In this document: positions 42,520-53,149 of the stretch, one piece after another
Position numbering within the stretch: the stretch's first letter is position 1
How the letters are laid out: the number at the start of each line of letters is the position of its first letter
Assembly: GCF_027579695.1 (NCBI RefSeq)
Contig: NC_083578.1
Coordinates: 4,536,960 to 4,600,959, forward strand
Length of the DNA: 64,000 nt
Direction of reading: 5' to 3'
Source of the DNA: Neoarius graeffei
Lineage: Eukaryota > Chordata > Actinopteri > Siluriformes > Ariidae
Notes under the pieces: model-generated
What the model saw: only the letters and a program-made list of their open reading frames with translations
Told to the model about the DNA's origin: nothing
Database searches by the model: none
Made by a program: the position numbers and the translations under genes

Positions 42520-45351
42520 ATATCACGGGCAAGAGAAAGGGAGCTGCTTCCATGAGGGAATATCAGAAAAGAAGAGCGGAATTCTTACGTGCTTGTCAAA
42601 ACACAGCCGACAGTCTTGGAGACAAAGATGATTCCTCAACATCGGATCATACTGAGAACTTCACCCATGGTGCTGATGTTAATGATGACGTGGAAACAAA
42701 CTCTGTAATTCATGATGCTAATTATGATGGTCCGCAGGTAAAAAGTACTGATGAAGAAGATAATGAATCAGTACGGGTGGACTGTGGTAATGATGGTTAC
42801 GAGATCAACTGGTTGGATGCCTTGAAGGATCCAGACAATCAGAACATTTTGAAAGATGACTTATCTCAGTGGTCAATAGATGAGAAGATCCTGACACATA
42901 GTCTGAGTGGACTACGGCTGTTTGACAGATTCTTATCTTAAGAAGTGCAACATTCATACAGTGGAAGTGGTGAACCCATTATTTTTGAATATTTCTATGT
43001 TCGGACTGAACACTAATGACAAGGAGCATATATAACTTCAACAGGGATAATTATTTTCTTTCTACAGGTGATGGGGTGCCAGCCATACCCGATGTATTTG
43101 AGGATATAAACAAAGAAACAACAACGAAGAGGGCCATAGATGCCAAACCAGAGAGCGTGTGCCGTTCAATGATAGATGATAATGACAGAGAAAAGGTGGT
43201 GGAACTCTCAGGCATGGAGGAAGCAGACAGGCTCAAACAACTTGAGGGGGACATCTCATCCTCTGATTCAGAGACTGACCAGCCAACAAAAAGGCGCAAA
43301 ATGAACAAAGGAGGAGATTGGGACAGATCTGCACTAAAGAAAATGACCGAGTAGACATGTGTCAGATGTCAGACATCAGATGTGCCTATGAGGAAAGTCC
43401 CGACAAGCTATACCACTCCTCAGCCCAAACCCAGTAGTGTGGGTCCGACCCACATAACACCAAAGTCTGGGACGTCCAGGAGGATAGAAGTGAAGATGTC
43501 AGCATGGTCACAGGACCAAACACCACAAAGAGAGATGGATATTGCCAGTAAGTAAAAAAGAATGGTTAAATTAAGGTGTGATATAATATTTATTGTTTGT
43601 ATATTACATTATATTTAATTTGTATCATACAGGTTTTGAATTTAAGAATTTTAACTTTGGATCTGGTCATTTCTCTCTCAGATTATGCTAAAGTACATTG
43701 GATATGTTCATAACATTTTGGATCAATCTCAGAATATATAATCCTTTGAAGCTATAAGATATGTAAAAGAAAATATTTAACACATTCCTGACTAGATCAG
43801 TGTATGAGGATACTTTGTATACAACCAAATATTATAATAAATATTTATGTTTATTTATTTATGGATGGGCAGCACAGTGGTGTAGTGGTTAGCACTGTCG
43901 CCTCACAGCAAGAAGGTCTTGAGTTTGAGCCCAGTGGCCGATGAGGGCCTTTCTGTGTGGAGTTTGCATGCTGTCTGCGTGGGTTTCCTCCGGGTGCTCC
44001 GGTTTCCCCCACAGTCCAAAGACATGCAGGTTAGGTTAACTGGTGGCTCTAAATTGACTGTAGGTGTGAATGTGAGTGGGAATGGTTTTGTGTCTATGTG
44101 TCAGCCCTGTGATGACCAGGCGACTTGTCCAGGGTGTACCCCGCCTTTCACCCGTAGTCAGCTGGGATAGGCTCCAGCTTGCCTGCGACCCTGTAGAACA
44201 GGATAAAGTGGCTACAGATAATGGATGGAGTTATTTATGGTATTCTTTATATTTCTTTCAGCACTGGGAAGGACACATGTTGGACAAATGTCAAAGAGCA
44301 AAGATATGTTACGGTCACTATCAACGCACTTGTCCAATTTGGAGAAGAAAGGGAAGGGTACTAGCATATCTGATGCTTTGAGAATTCTGCTGCAACCACT
44401 GGAAACAAAGGAGGAGATTGACGCATTGGAAGAGATTGTCTCCAACAGCAAGGCAAGCCGGAGTGCAGTGGTGTGTAATTGTAATTTTATTATTCAGGAA
44501 AGAGGCATGTGAAATCTCATGAGAATATGAATTTAATGGACACTTTAAACACATTGGAAGAGACAGAAACATGCCACTGTCCTGTGGTTTGTAATTATAT
44601 CACTATTCAGGGAAGGGTCATCACATATTGCACTCATAATGTAGCATTTAGAGTAAGAGTAAATAAAAGAACATGACAACCATACATAAAAGAATTATCG
44701 TCAGGTGGATATTATGTTTCAGGTTGATATGCTGTCCCAGGTTGGCGGACCAACTCCTGCCCACCTGGCTGTCAACATCATGAACCGAATAATGAAATGT
44801 ATAGCACAACTGCATTTCAACATTAGAGGGACGGGCCAGAAGGTGACATTTAAGCGTTACCGGCTCTACACAATGATCTTTGACGAGTTGGCGCTAAACC
44901 CTTATTCGAATATTTTATCATATAATATCTCATCTCATATAATATATTACATTTATTTCTGTTTTAGCACACACTGCAATAATATAGTATCATAATATAT
45001 ATATTATAATGGATGTAAGGCATTTACATGAGTTCACACAAGAAGAACAGGTTGATCTATTCAGACTACAATGAAGAATATGATTTGATGACTTTTTATA
45101 TAAGTGTTAAAGATTTATAAGCTGGCAATATTAATCATGGGCATTACTTTTCAGAAGCAGTCAAACTGGCCTTCCCAATGGAGAGGGCCAATTTAGATGA
45201 AGTTGTCCACATGGCCATTGTGGACACACTACGTTCAGCTGGAGCAAAAGTGAAGAGGCTCAAGACGATGGTTCCTCAGAATGCAACTGCAAAGGCTGAT
45301 GGCCACATGGAGACAATAAATGATGATGATGATGATGATGATGATCAGTGA
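42520..45351 (+). CDS. Gene C: acidic N-terminal segment plus DUF4806-like domain, multi-exon
   Basis: Proposed exons: about 42520-42941 (GKRKGAASMREYQKRRAEFL ... LKDDLSQWSIDEKILTHS), about 43069-43354 (acidic, then QPTKRRKMNKG), about 43389-43549, 44262-44470, 44723-44885 and 45155-45351. The last three carry PLETKEEIDALEEIV, SQVGGPTPAHLAVNIMNRIM, FNIRGTGQKVTFKRYRLYTM and AVKLAFP, matching my memory of DUF4806. The end is an Asp run before the stop. The first exon resembles the N-terminus of gene-A-type proteins, with stop codons at 42939-42941 and 43352-43354 suggesting fusion or decay. The donors after 44470 and 44885 are weak. Function unknown; whether it is translated as one protein is uncertain. 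Confidence 0.55.
43865..44230 (+). repeat. V-SINE copy 4, with target duplication
   Basis: Flanked by TTATTTATGG at 43855-43864 and 44231-44240, in an intron of gene C. It has the usual body, with a deletion near the CATGTTCTCCC block. Confidence 0.92.
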
Positions 45352-45619
45352 CACTGAAGTTTCCTTTTCAGCCATACCGCTCAGCCTTTGGAGGATATCT
45401 GCATACTTGATATTTATTTTGGAAATTGATGTGTTTATCCCAAGATATTCAGTATAAACCCCAAAAACTGACGATGCTGTTTTATGAATGGAATGAAAGT
45501 TTGGTATGTTTTCCTTTATGTTGTTAAGAAATAAAATATTTATAAACTTATTCCATGCCTTTGAGTTCTATTTCATTCAAAGCAGATGCAATGAAGGATG
45601 TATAAATGCCATATATAAT

Positions 45620-45893
45620 AGTATATAAGCACTACATAAGTGAGATATACTGTAAGAGCTATGTAAGTGCTATAAAATAGCTACGTAAGCGCAATAGAAA
45701 CGCTATAGAAGTGCTACAGAAGTGCTATATTTACTGTGATGAAAGTGCTATATCTGACTGCTACAAAAGCGCTACAGAAGTGCAACGTTTGAGCGCTGAC
45801 AGTGGTTACACCTGTAGCTATTCCATAGCGCTATAAAAGCACTCATGAAAAGCGCTTTTATCCTGAGTTGTAAGTGCTGTTGTGTACATAGGG
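45620..45893. promoter_or_regulatory. Subterminal motif cluster (AAGTGCTA / AGCGCTA) of the TA-element
   Basis: In about 270 bases the core AAG(T/C)GCTA or its complement recurs roughly ten or more times (for example near 45662, 45706, 45720, 45744, 45765, 45776, 45826 and 45871). Such arrays near transposon ends often bind the transposase. A weaker set (GAGCGCTTC, GAGTGCTCAGTGCT, AGCACT) lies at 41530-41590 near the other end. Confidence 0.6.
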
Positions 45894-46348
45894 TAGAGAT
45901 GGTTTTGTAACCTTTTCCAGTCTGATGAGCATCAACAATGCTTTTTCTGAGGTCCTCAGAAATCTCCTTTGTTAGTGCCATGATACACTTCCACAAACAT
46001 GTGTTGTGAAGATCAGACTTCGATAGATCCCTGTTCTTTAAATAAAACAGGGTGCCCACTCACACCTGATTGTCGTCCCATTGATTGAAAACACCTGACT
46101 CTAATTTCACCTTCAAATTAACTGCTAATCCTAGGGGTTCACATACTTTTGCCACTCACAGATATGTAATATTGGATCATTTTCCTCAATAAATAAATGA
46201 CCAAGTATAATATTTTTGTCTCATTTGTTTAACTGGGTTCTCTTTATCTACTTTTAGGACTTGTGTGAAAATCTGATGATGTTTTAGGTCATATTTATAC
46301 AGAAATATAGAAAATTCTAAAGGGTTCACAAACTTTCAAGCATCACTG

Positions 46349-47275
46349 CAAATACTGAACACTTTAAATACTGAACCTGCTTGGTCACTTGTATACTGCT
46401 CTTTATCATGTCTTTTTGCACTAGATGCACATGTGGACACTGTAAACGCCTGAACCTGTTTGGCTCATTTGTTTATTGCTCACTGTCTTATCTTTTCCAC
46501 GACACGTTTTTGATGGCAGTCCCAGAAAGCCACCGCCAAAGCTGCAAACTGCTCCTCACACAACTGCTCCCATAGTGCTGAAGGAACAATGCCGATTGGC
46601 TTTGGACAGCCAAAAGCAGCATGGCCACGGGGTAATGCCCACTGATCACACTCACTGGAATGGCATAATTGGCGCCTTAATTCACCCTCCTCAAGCAGCC
46701 AGGGGAGTATAAAAAGACACCACAGCTCTCAGAGGTCAATCAGAATGCGAATGTGCTCCTTCTCTCTCTCTCTCTCTCTCTGGGCAGGCAACCTCACTGA
46801 CACAGAGGTCGATGGTGAAGAACTCGAGCTTCCTTCATGCTTTGCCGGTGAATGCCTCCATGATCAACGCCTCTGAGAGGCTGAACGACTCCAGTGCAGC
46901 CAGCACCCATTCTAGACCAGTTTGGGCTCCCTGCTGCCTGCACAGACTGCACCATATGCAAGCTGCACTCCCCCTACACTCCCTCTTTCCTTATTTTTCA
47001 TTAAACCACGCCATTTTTTTGCACTGACTATTGGGTTCTGTGTCTGTGTTCCACCCCCTTTCACAGCGCAAGTGTCACAATGTGCAGTTGTTTGGACATT
47101 TGTTGCTCTTTTTTATTGCTTATTACTATATTATACATTACAGGGTTTTTTTAGACTTTTGTGTGCATTTCTATACTGTATATACTTCTTCACCTGTCCT
47201 TCTGTCTATTAACCCCCACATTTCCCTATCTGTGGATCAATAAAGTATTATCTCTATCTCTCTACAATATAAAAA
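46349..47275. other. LINE-tail-like region and (TC)n tract
   Basis: No intact gene. A TC run lies at 46758-46782. The 3' part (about 47090-47275) ends GTGGATCAATAAAGTATTAT with TCTATCTC steps, like the tail of fish LINEs. I cannot define a coding part. Confidence 0.4.
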
Positions 47276-47689
47276 AAAATTGTGTAAAACACTAACTGAA
47301 ATGAAACTGTATTGATCCTATATTACCCTTACATTTCATGATAGATCTTTCCAAATTTATTTCCCCAGATACTGATTATGTAATAATATTCCTCCCTCAT
47401 GATTGGCTCACATGGTGAAATTGGGTTCAACAATAGGGACTTTCCAGTCTGGTGTCGTGGTTATGGTTTCGTTTACTTCTTGCCAGCGTTTCAGAACTAG
47501 AGCCATTGTTTGGCGTCATGTTTGGTATATATGCTTGGAACTTTAGTCACACACACTGCTCCCAAATGACTGCACAATCACTTTTTAAGCTGTTTATGAT
47601 CATAATGTTTCACAGATATCTGCTATGTATGGAACTGCTTTGCTGCAATGCAAGAAAAAATATCCCCATCAGCATTTCATTAGTATGAG
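47276..47689. other. Unassigned AT-rich sequence
   Basis: Nothing recognised between the LINE-like tail and the minisatellite. Confidence 0.25.
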
Positions 47690-48680
47690 ACAAGCATCTC
47701 GTTATTAGCGTCTTGCAAAAAGATGCTTTTCTTGTAATAACAAGAAACTTTTCTCCAAATCAAATGTTCATCTCATAATATGAGACGCTTTTCTCATCAT
47801 GTTTTTTAGTAATAACAATGTTTTTCATGTAATAATGTGATGCTTTTCTAATAAAAACAAAGCTTTTCTTGCAGTAATATTATGCTTTTCTCTTAAAAAC
47901 ATTATGCTTTTCCCATATCTTATGCTTTTCTCATAAGATGTTATGCTTTTCTCGTAAGATGTTATGCTTTTCTCGTAAGAACACTGAACTTTTCTCATAA
48001 GTACATTATGCCTTCTCATAAGAATATGCTGCTTTTCTTGTAAGTGCCTTTCTTATTAGTTCACTGAGTGTCATTTATCAATCTAACATAGAAAACAGCA
48101 CAGATAGTATAATACAGTATTTTAACATATTTTTAAGTGATGAGTATGTCGCTGAATATAATTAGATGCCAGTCAGAATATATGACCTAATAACAATTCT
48201 CCACTCAACCAGATTTGATGTGCTGCACCGCATGTCCGTGCTGACTTGAAAACATATGTACACAAGATGAGACTTGATGTGAGATTTGATTGTAGCCTCC
48301 CGTCAGGTCCACATTGATAAATGAAATTTACATTCCAGGCATTTAGCAGACACTCTTATCCAGAGTGACGTACAACATACCCAGAGCAGCCTGGAGAGCA
48401 GTTGGGGGTTAGGTGCTCAAGGGCACTTGGTCCAGGGAATCAAACCAGTGACCTTTTGGTCCCAAAGCTGGTTCTCTAACCATTAGGCCATGACTTCCAT
48501 ACACAAATGACCGCATGTACAGTTTTCTGCTGTGCATTCATTTGGAGGGCCATTATGCTTTTCTTGTAAGTTCATTATGGTTTCTTCTTAAGAAGTTGTA
48601 GTTTTGTAATAAGAACCTTGTGCTTTTCTTGTAAGTATGTAATGCTTTTCTTGTAAGAACCCTATGTTTTTCTCATAAAT
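47690..48680. repeat. Degenerate minisatellite, unit near TTATGCTTTTCTCGTAAGA
   Basis: Units of about 20-25 bases with the core TATGCTTTTCTCGTAAGA(T/A) recur from about 47720 to 48045 and again from about 48550 to 48680. Read on the minus strand they give a repeating SYEKSI peptide. The two halves are separated by non-repeat sequence including a SINE at 48322-48498. Confidence 0.8.
48322..48498 (-). repeat. tRNA-headed SINE (family 2), copy 2
   Basis: Closely matches 18188-18353: GCATTTAGCAGACACTCTTA, CAGAGCAGCCTGGAGAGCAG and the complement of a tRNA-like head (TAACCATTAGGCCATGACTT). Confidence 0.8.
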
Positions 48681-48690
48681 ATGAGCTACT

Positions 48691-49038
48691 TGGTGGTGTA
48701 GTGGTTAGCGCTGTCGCCTCACAGCAAGAAGGTCTGGGTTCGAGCCCCGTGGCCAGCGAGGGCCTTTCTGTGCGGAGTTTGCATGTTCTCCCCGTGTCCG
48801 CGTGGGTTTCCTCCAGGTGCTCCGTTTTCCCCCACAGTCCAAAGACATGCAGGTTAGGTTAACTGGTGACTCTAAATTGACCATAAGTGTGAATGGGTGT
48901 CTGTATGTCAGCCCTGTGATGACCTGGCGACTTGTCCAGGGTGTACCCCGCCCTTTGCCCGTAGTCAGCTGGGATAGACTCCAGCTTGCCTGCGACCCTG
49001 TAGAACAGGATAAAGCGGCTAGAGATAATGAGATGAGA
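48691..49038 (+). repeat. V-SINE copy 5
   Basis: Slightly 5'-truncated (starts TGGTGGTGTAGTGG). Near-identical flanks ATGAGCTACT and ATGAGATACT at 48681-48690 and about 49040-49049 suggest the target duplication. Confidence 0.9.
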
Positions 49039-49084
49039 CATGAGATACTTTTTTGTTCCACAGGAATCATCCAACCATTATTTA

Positions 49085-49405
49085 TACCACTTATTTGTTA
49101 GGGTAATGGGGTAGCTGGAACCAATCCCAGATGACTTTGGCGAGGTACACCCTGGACAGGTCACCAAACTATTGTCAGGCTAACACAGAGATACACAATC
49201 ATTCACACCTACGGATATCCAGTCAACCTAATCCACATGTATTTGGACTGTGGGAGGAAACCCATAGAGGCACAACACACAAACTCAGGCATAGAGAAAG
49301 CACACAAACTCCACACAGAAAGGCCCCAGTCAGCTGCAAGGTTCCAACCCAGAACCTTCTTGCTTGAAGGCAAGAGTGCTAACCACTGCACCACCATGCC
49401 ACCCA
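49085..49405 (-). repeat. Older, diverged V-SINE copy
   Basis: The reverse complement carries a recognisable tRNA head (GGTGGCATGGTGGTGCAGTG) and the body GTTTCCTCCCACAGTCCAAA, more diverged than the other copies. It lies about 45 bases from copy 5 in opposite orientation. Confidence 0.8.
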
Positions 49406-50159
49406 GGCTGGAACTGATCTGAGGGAAACGTCAAATGATCAGGTGTTTGCCTGTAAATAATTATTCTGAAATGAACACAGTAGGATGACATTTTAAATAA
49501 ACCAAATGAAACATAAAAAGAGGAAATGTGTTGTTACCAATTTAAAAAAAAAACGCTTAATTTGTCATATTTTCTATAAAGGAACAACATGAACTTCCCT
49601 TTTGAAAGCAGAAACAAAGCTGCTCAGATGACCTTGATTTTACCGTTCCCCAGGCTTTTGTGTGGCTTCCATCAAAGATACAAAAGGGTAGTATAAAGTT
49701 CTTCATCATCTATAATGTTTTTGGGGAATTTATGAACAGTACAGCAATGTTTATTTCCTCATTCCTCAAGTAAAGCACAAATGTTTGGTATGTTGTGTGT
49801 GCCCATGGTGGAGCTCTGGGGATTTTTTTTTTCTGAACTGGTATTACCCAGTTTACCACACAGGTACCTTATATATAACAGCTACATTTTTCCAACACAG
49901 AATTTCCGCATTATTTGAGTTTTCTTGTTCTTTTATCAGTACTCAAAAGAGACTGTATGATTATTAGCTAATTATCCTACCTATCTGTTGACTGCTGAGC
50001 TCTCTGTGTGTTTGTAGGGCACATAATACTAAAGTATTTTAGAATTAGAATCACTTTATTCACTTTGTATACAGGAATGTACAGAAGTTTGGCAGATCAT
50101 TGTTAGCACAATCAGACCTTCAGACGTATAAAAAATGCAGACTTTATACACAATGCACT
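49406..50159. other. Unassigned AT-rich sequence
   Basis: No gene recognised. GAATCACTTTATTCACTTTG near 50048 resembles a reverse-oriented LINE tail, without other support. Confidence 0.3.
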
Positions 50160-51660
50160 TCATTAGAACATCTGTAAATCTGTTCATTCATGCAGTTATC
50201 CAGTCAGCCAATCATGTGGCAGTAATGTACAGTAATACATAAAATCATGTAGATACAGTGACTTTTGTTGTGGCATGGCTGTTGGTGAGTATTTCAGAAA
50301 CTGTTGATCACATCCAAGTCTCTAAGGTTTACACAGAATAGTGGAGAAAAAAAAGCATACAAACATACAGTGAAAATAGCAGTTCTGAGGGTGGAGATGC
50401 TTTGTTTATGAGAGAGGTTAGAAGAGAATGGCCAGACGGGTTCGAGCTAACACAGGGGTGGGCAATTATTTTTCACAAGGGGCCACATGAGAAACCAAAA
50501 TTATGTCAGAGGGCCACGATAAATTTAGGTTGTAATTTTATTGACCAGATGTAAGGCGCACCTTTTTAATATAGGGTGAATTCAGGTAAATTGGGCCACT
50601 TTTTTTTTGCAAACTTGGAAAGACCCCCCCCCGCCTTTTAGGGGTACACCAGCCCATCCCCTTACCCTCAGGGAGGCGTTTTAGAGGACCAAATGCCATT
50701 AAAAACCTATACAAGAAATCGTTTGTTCCCAATGCAGTTAATATGATAAACAAAGTGGGAATTGTATCCAACACACAGGCAACTTTTGCAAACCAAGAGG
50801 AGTCTTTTTATTTATTTAATCATTTATTTATTGGAGTAGTATTCCTTACTATTTTTACATTTTAAAATTTTTACACTTAATTTAATCATCTATTTATTAG
50901 AGTAGTATTCCTTACTATTTTTACATGAAATGGAGTCATATGTGTTTTTTATGTGGTGAAACTGAAGACAAGTTTCCACACTTGTGGACAATAAAGATTC
51001 ATTCATTCATTCATCACAGAAATATTATGGCATCCAAATGACTTAAAGCAAATAAAGTAGTAATGTTGCAACAATTTAAATACATTTGTGGTGATTGGTC
51101 AGTAAAGTTGGAAGAGATGAAAAGCTCAGTGCGTAAGTGGCCCAGTTTACCTGAATCCACCCTACTTAATATATATTCATGTCAATACATAATTAATATT
51201 AATATTATATTTATTCATAGGCTATGTGGAATTGTGGTGTAGGCTACATATAAAGAAGAAAACAAAACCAGTCATTGAATCAGTGCAATTTATTATTTAC
51301 ATTTATTTATTATATATATAATTTAGCTGACATGCCTGACTGATGACGTGCTGGCTATCCTCACTTGTTGCAGTTGACGTTCATGCACAGCTCACAGCTC
51401 GCACGTTCGAACATAAACATGAACATAGCGCTTTCAAAATAAAAGTCGCACCATTATATTGCACTCGGAATATGGGGGTTTCCCCATTTATTTTGTAATT
51501 TATAATTGGCCTCGCGGGCCGGACAGGGACACACAACGGGCCGGATGTGGCCCGCGGGCCGTAGAATGCCCAGGTCTAAGCTAACAGGAAGTCTATGGTA
51601 ACCGAAATAGAGCAGACAGGCTCACCCAAACTTGACAGGCGAGGATGGAGTCTGTGGTGT
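50160..51660 (+). mobile_element. Tc1-like element fragment, split by a hAT MITE
   Basis: The left block (50160-50452) matches my memory of the 5' region of a common fish Tc1 (CATTCATGCAGTTATCCAGT, GTTTACACAGAATAGTGGAG, GAGAATGGCCAGACGGGTTC). After the insert and one AGCTAACA copy it continues GGAAGTCTATGGTAACCGAA, so only an N-terminal part with many stops remains. Confidence 0.6.
50453..51578. mobile_element. Non-autonomous hAT with 8-bp duplication
   Basis: Identical 8-mers AGCTAACA flank it (50445-50452 and 51579-51586). The left end CAGGGGTGGGCAATTATTTT and the reverse-complemented right end TAGACCTGGGCATTCTACGG are hAT-like, with the GGGCCACATG/CGGGCC pattern common in fish hAT MITEs. 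No transposase inside. Confidence 0.88.
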
Positions 51661-51871
51661 ATGTGTATATACTGCCATCTAGTGTTTCCTAAATGGGCAA
51701 TGCACTTCCGAAATGGTGAAAAACTGCAGCTCCATACAGGAACAGGGATTCTGCTGATCAGAAACACAAGCATAACATCAAGAGTAAATAGTGATGTAGC
51801 AAGTCTTCATTGAGTATAGACCTAACACCATCTGGTTAAAAATATATATATATAAGAGTTAAGGATCTCTT

Positions 51872-51907
<36 letters not shown>

Positions 51908-52033
51908 CATAAACATACAATTGTTCTTAATATCTTGGCATTTAAGGCCATGTGTGTGAATTGTAACATGCTATGGAGAGAAACAGGATGTGTGGAGGCT
52001 CAGAGTGATGTTTACTGTGGGAGATCCAACAGC
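51661..52033. other. Spacer with (TC)n/(CA)n tract
   Basis: A simple TC run followed by CA at about 51868-51906. No gene recognised. Confidence 0.5.
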
Positions 52034-53049
52034 TATAGAGATCTTGCAGTCACGTGACCGGAAAGTACACAACCGCCATCGTGTCGGTCAAAAACACAGC
52101 TGAATACTGCTGCACTCGTGTACAGAATGGATCAATTTCAACCGACGGACTACACGGCTCATTTTTCTAATGAACAGATAACTAGATATATGTCTAAAAT
52201 AAACGATCTACAGATTTGTGACCCTTATTGCTTTCCGGACGGAGTTTTCACGACCGGATTTTGAACTGCCAGCGGAATACCCGGACGTGTATAATTACAT
52301 CATTAACTTTCCCTCGCTGTTCAGTGGTGAAGCACTGCGTGCCTATAAATCTCTGGACAGTTTTCTCTACAGAAATTCAGGATTTGTCAGCGACTCAGAT
52401 GTGGCATCTTGTAAACAAGAAAATAACAATCCTCACTGGATGGGTAAGTCACTTAAGTATTGAGTATAGCACTGACCAGCCGATTATAGAATAAGGTAAT
52501 TCCAAATCGTCCGTGTTGTTTACATGGATCTGGTGTTGGAGAGGTAGAGGCTTAGCAGTGGAGATTTGAGTAGCTGTTTTCTGAGCTTAGTCAACAGGCC
52601 GGCTCTGCCTGTAGCCTCGCTTTTGCTTCGGCTCCCGGCACCTCCTTCGCTTTGCTTCCGATAACAATCCACGGAGACCCCGCTGGTCTCGCAATCTGGT
52701 CTCGTCCGGAATGTTTTTTTTTTTCTCGTCCGGAATGTTGTGCATGCGATGGAAATCGCTACAAACCGTCATTTTCTGCTGGAAACCAATGTCCAGTAAG
52801 TCCATACGGTTGTAGTGGATATTGAAGTCCGGTACAGACGAACAACACGCAAAAATACACACAAAAAACATAAAAACCGTGCACAGGTAGGGAGAGCTTG
52901 TAGCCGCAACCGTTGTAGTAGAATTGTATATAGTAGGGTTTTCCAGAAGAAAAGGTAGAAGTAGAAGGTGGAATATGGCGTTTGACCAACAAGATGGTGT
53001 CTGTCACAATCTGGATCGGCTGTGACGTCACATGCAAGATCTCTATAGC
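52034..53049 (+). mobile_element. DNA transposon fragment with GCTATAGAGATCTTGCA termini
   Basis: Left end GCTATAGAGATCTTGCAGTC and reverse-complemented right end GCTATAGAGATCTTGCATGT are identical for 17 bases. It contains the first part of a protein on the plus strand. The target duplication is ambiguous because the ends are palindromic (AT or TA). I suspect an ISL2EU/Harbinger-like element from the encoded partner protein. Confidence 0.6.
52128..52444 (+). pseudogene. N-terminal part of a YqaJ/SWIM-partner-like transposon protein
   Basis: It starts MDQFQPTDYTAHFSNEQITR then YMSKINDLQICDPYCFPDG. A 1-base change of frame follows near 52255, after which ELPAEYPDVYNYIINFPSLF, SGEALRAYKSLDSFLYRNSG and, in another frame, WHLVNKKITILTGWV can be read, ending at a possible GT donor (52444). 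I remember this N-terminus from long fish proteins with SWIM-type zinc fingers and YqaJ nuclease domains in transposons. None of those domains remains here. Confidence 0.45.
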
Positions 53050-53149
53050 CCTACTTCACTACAGGGGTCAACACATAGGACGGCAGCAAACAGTCTCAAA
53101 AGCAGGAAACACAGTATATGGAATTTACAAACTCAAAAAAGGGAACTGA

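Larger units (their letters stand above)
41453..45893 (+). mobile_element. 4441-bp TA-duplicating transposon with DUF4806 gene (candidate new family)
   Basis: Flanked by TA at 41451-41452 and 45894-45895; removing the insert and one TA restores the Tc1 frame KTIS-KEFG exactly. Termini CCCCATGTGCACAG and CCCTATGTACACAA form short imperfect inverted repeats. Both subterminal regions are rich in AAGTGCTA/AAGCGCTA/AGTGCT-like motifs. Inside is a spliced gene on the plus strand (42520-45351) and a SINE. No complete transposase is present, so it is likely a deletion derivative mobilised in trans. Confidence 0.75.
40516..45985 (-). pseudogene. Tc1-like transposase, split by the nested element
   Basis: The N-terminus is MALTKEISEDLRKSIVDAHQ (from 45985) up to GYKTIS near 45896. 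After the 4.4-kb insert it resumes KEFGLHQSTVRQIMYKWRKF in a damaged frame at about 41450. 41412-40879 holds LPRSGRPTKI, YWKNVLWTDEIKI and MVWACFAAYGPG. A further shift leads to 40842-40516 with MQQDNDPKHTSHSI and NPIKMLWKDLK, where the catalytic Glu of the usual NPIE motif is Lys. Inactive. Confidence 0.88.
40297..46348 (-). mobile_element. Tc1-like transposon carrying a 4.4-kb nested element
   Basis: The left end (TAGCGGTGCTTGAAAGTTTG) and reverse-complemented right end (CAGTGATGCTTGAAAGTTTG) are matching terminal inverted repeats of about 210 bases. TA precedes the left end; the right flank has CA, apparently mutated. Its transposase lies on the minus strand and is cut between TIS and KEF by the insertion at 41453-45893. 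Confidence 0.9.

Noticed and set aside
47720..48045. CRISPR-like regular repeats
   Set aside because: Degenerate units without spacers of uniform length, in eukaryotic DNA; a minisatellite explains it.
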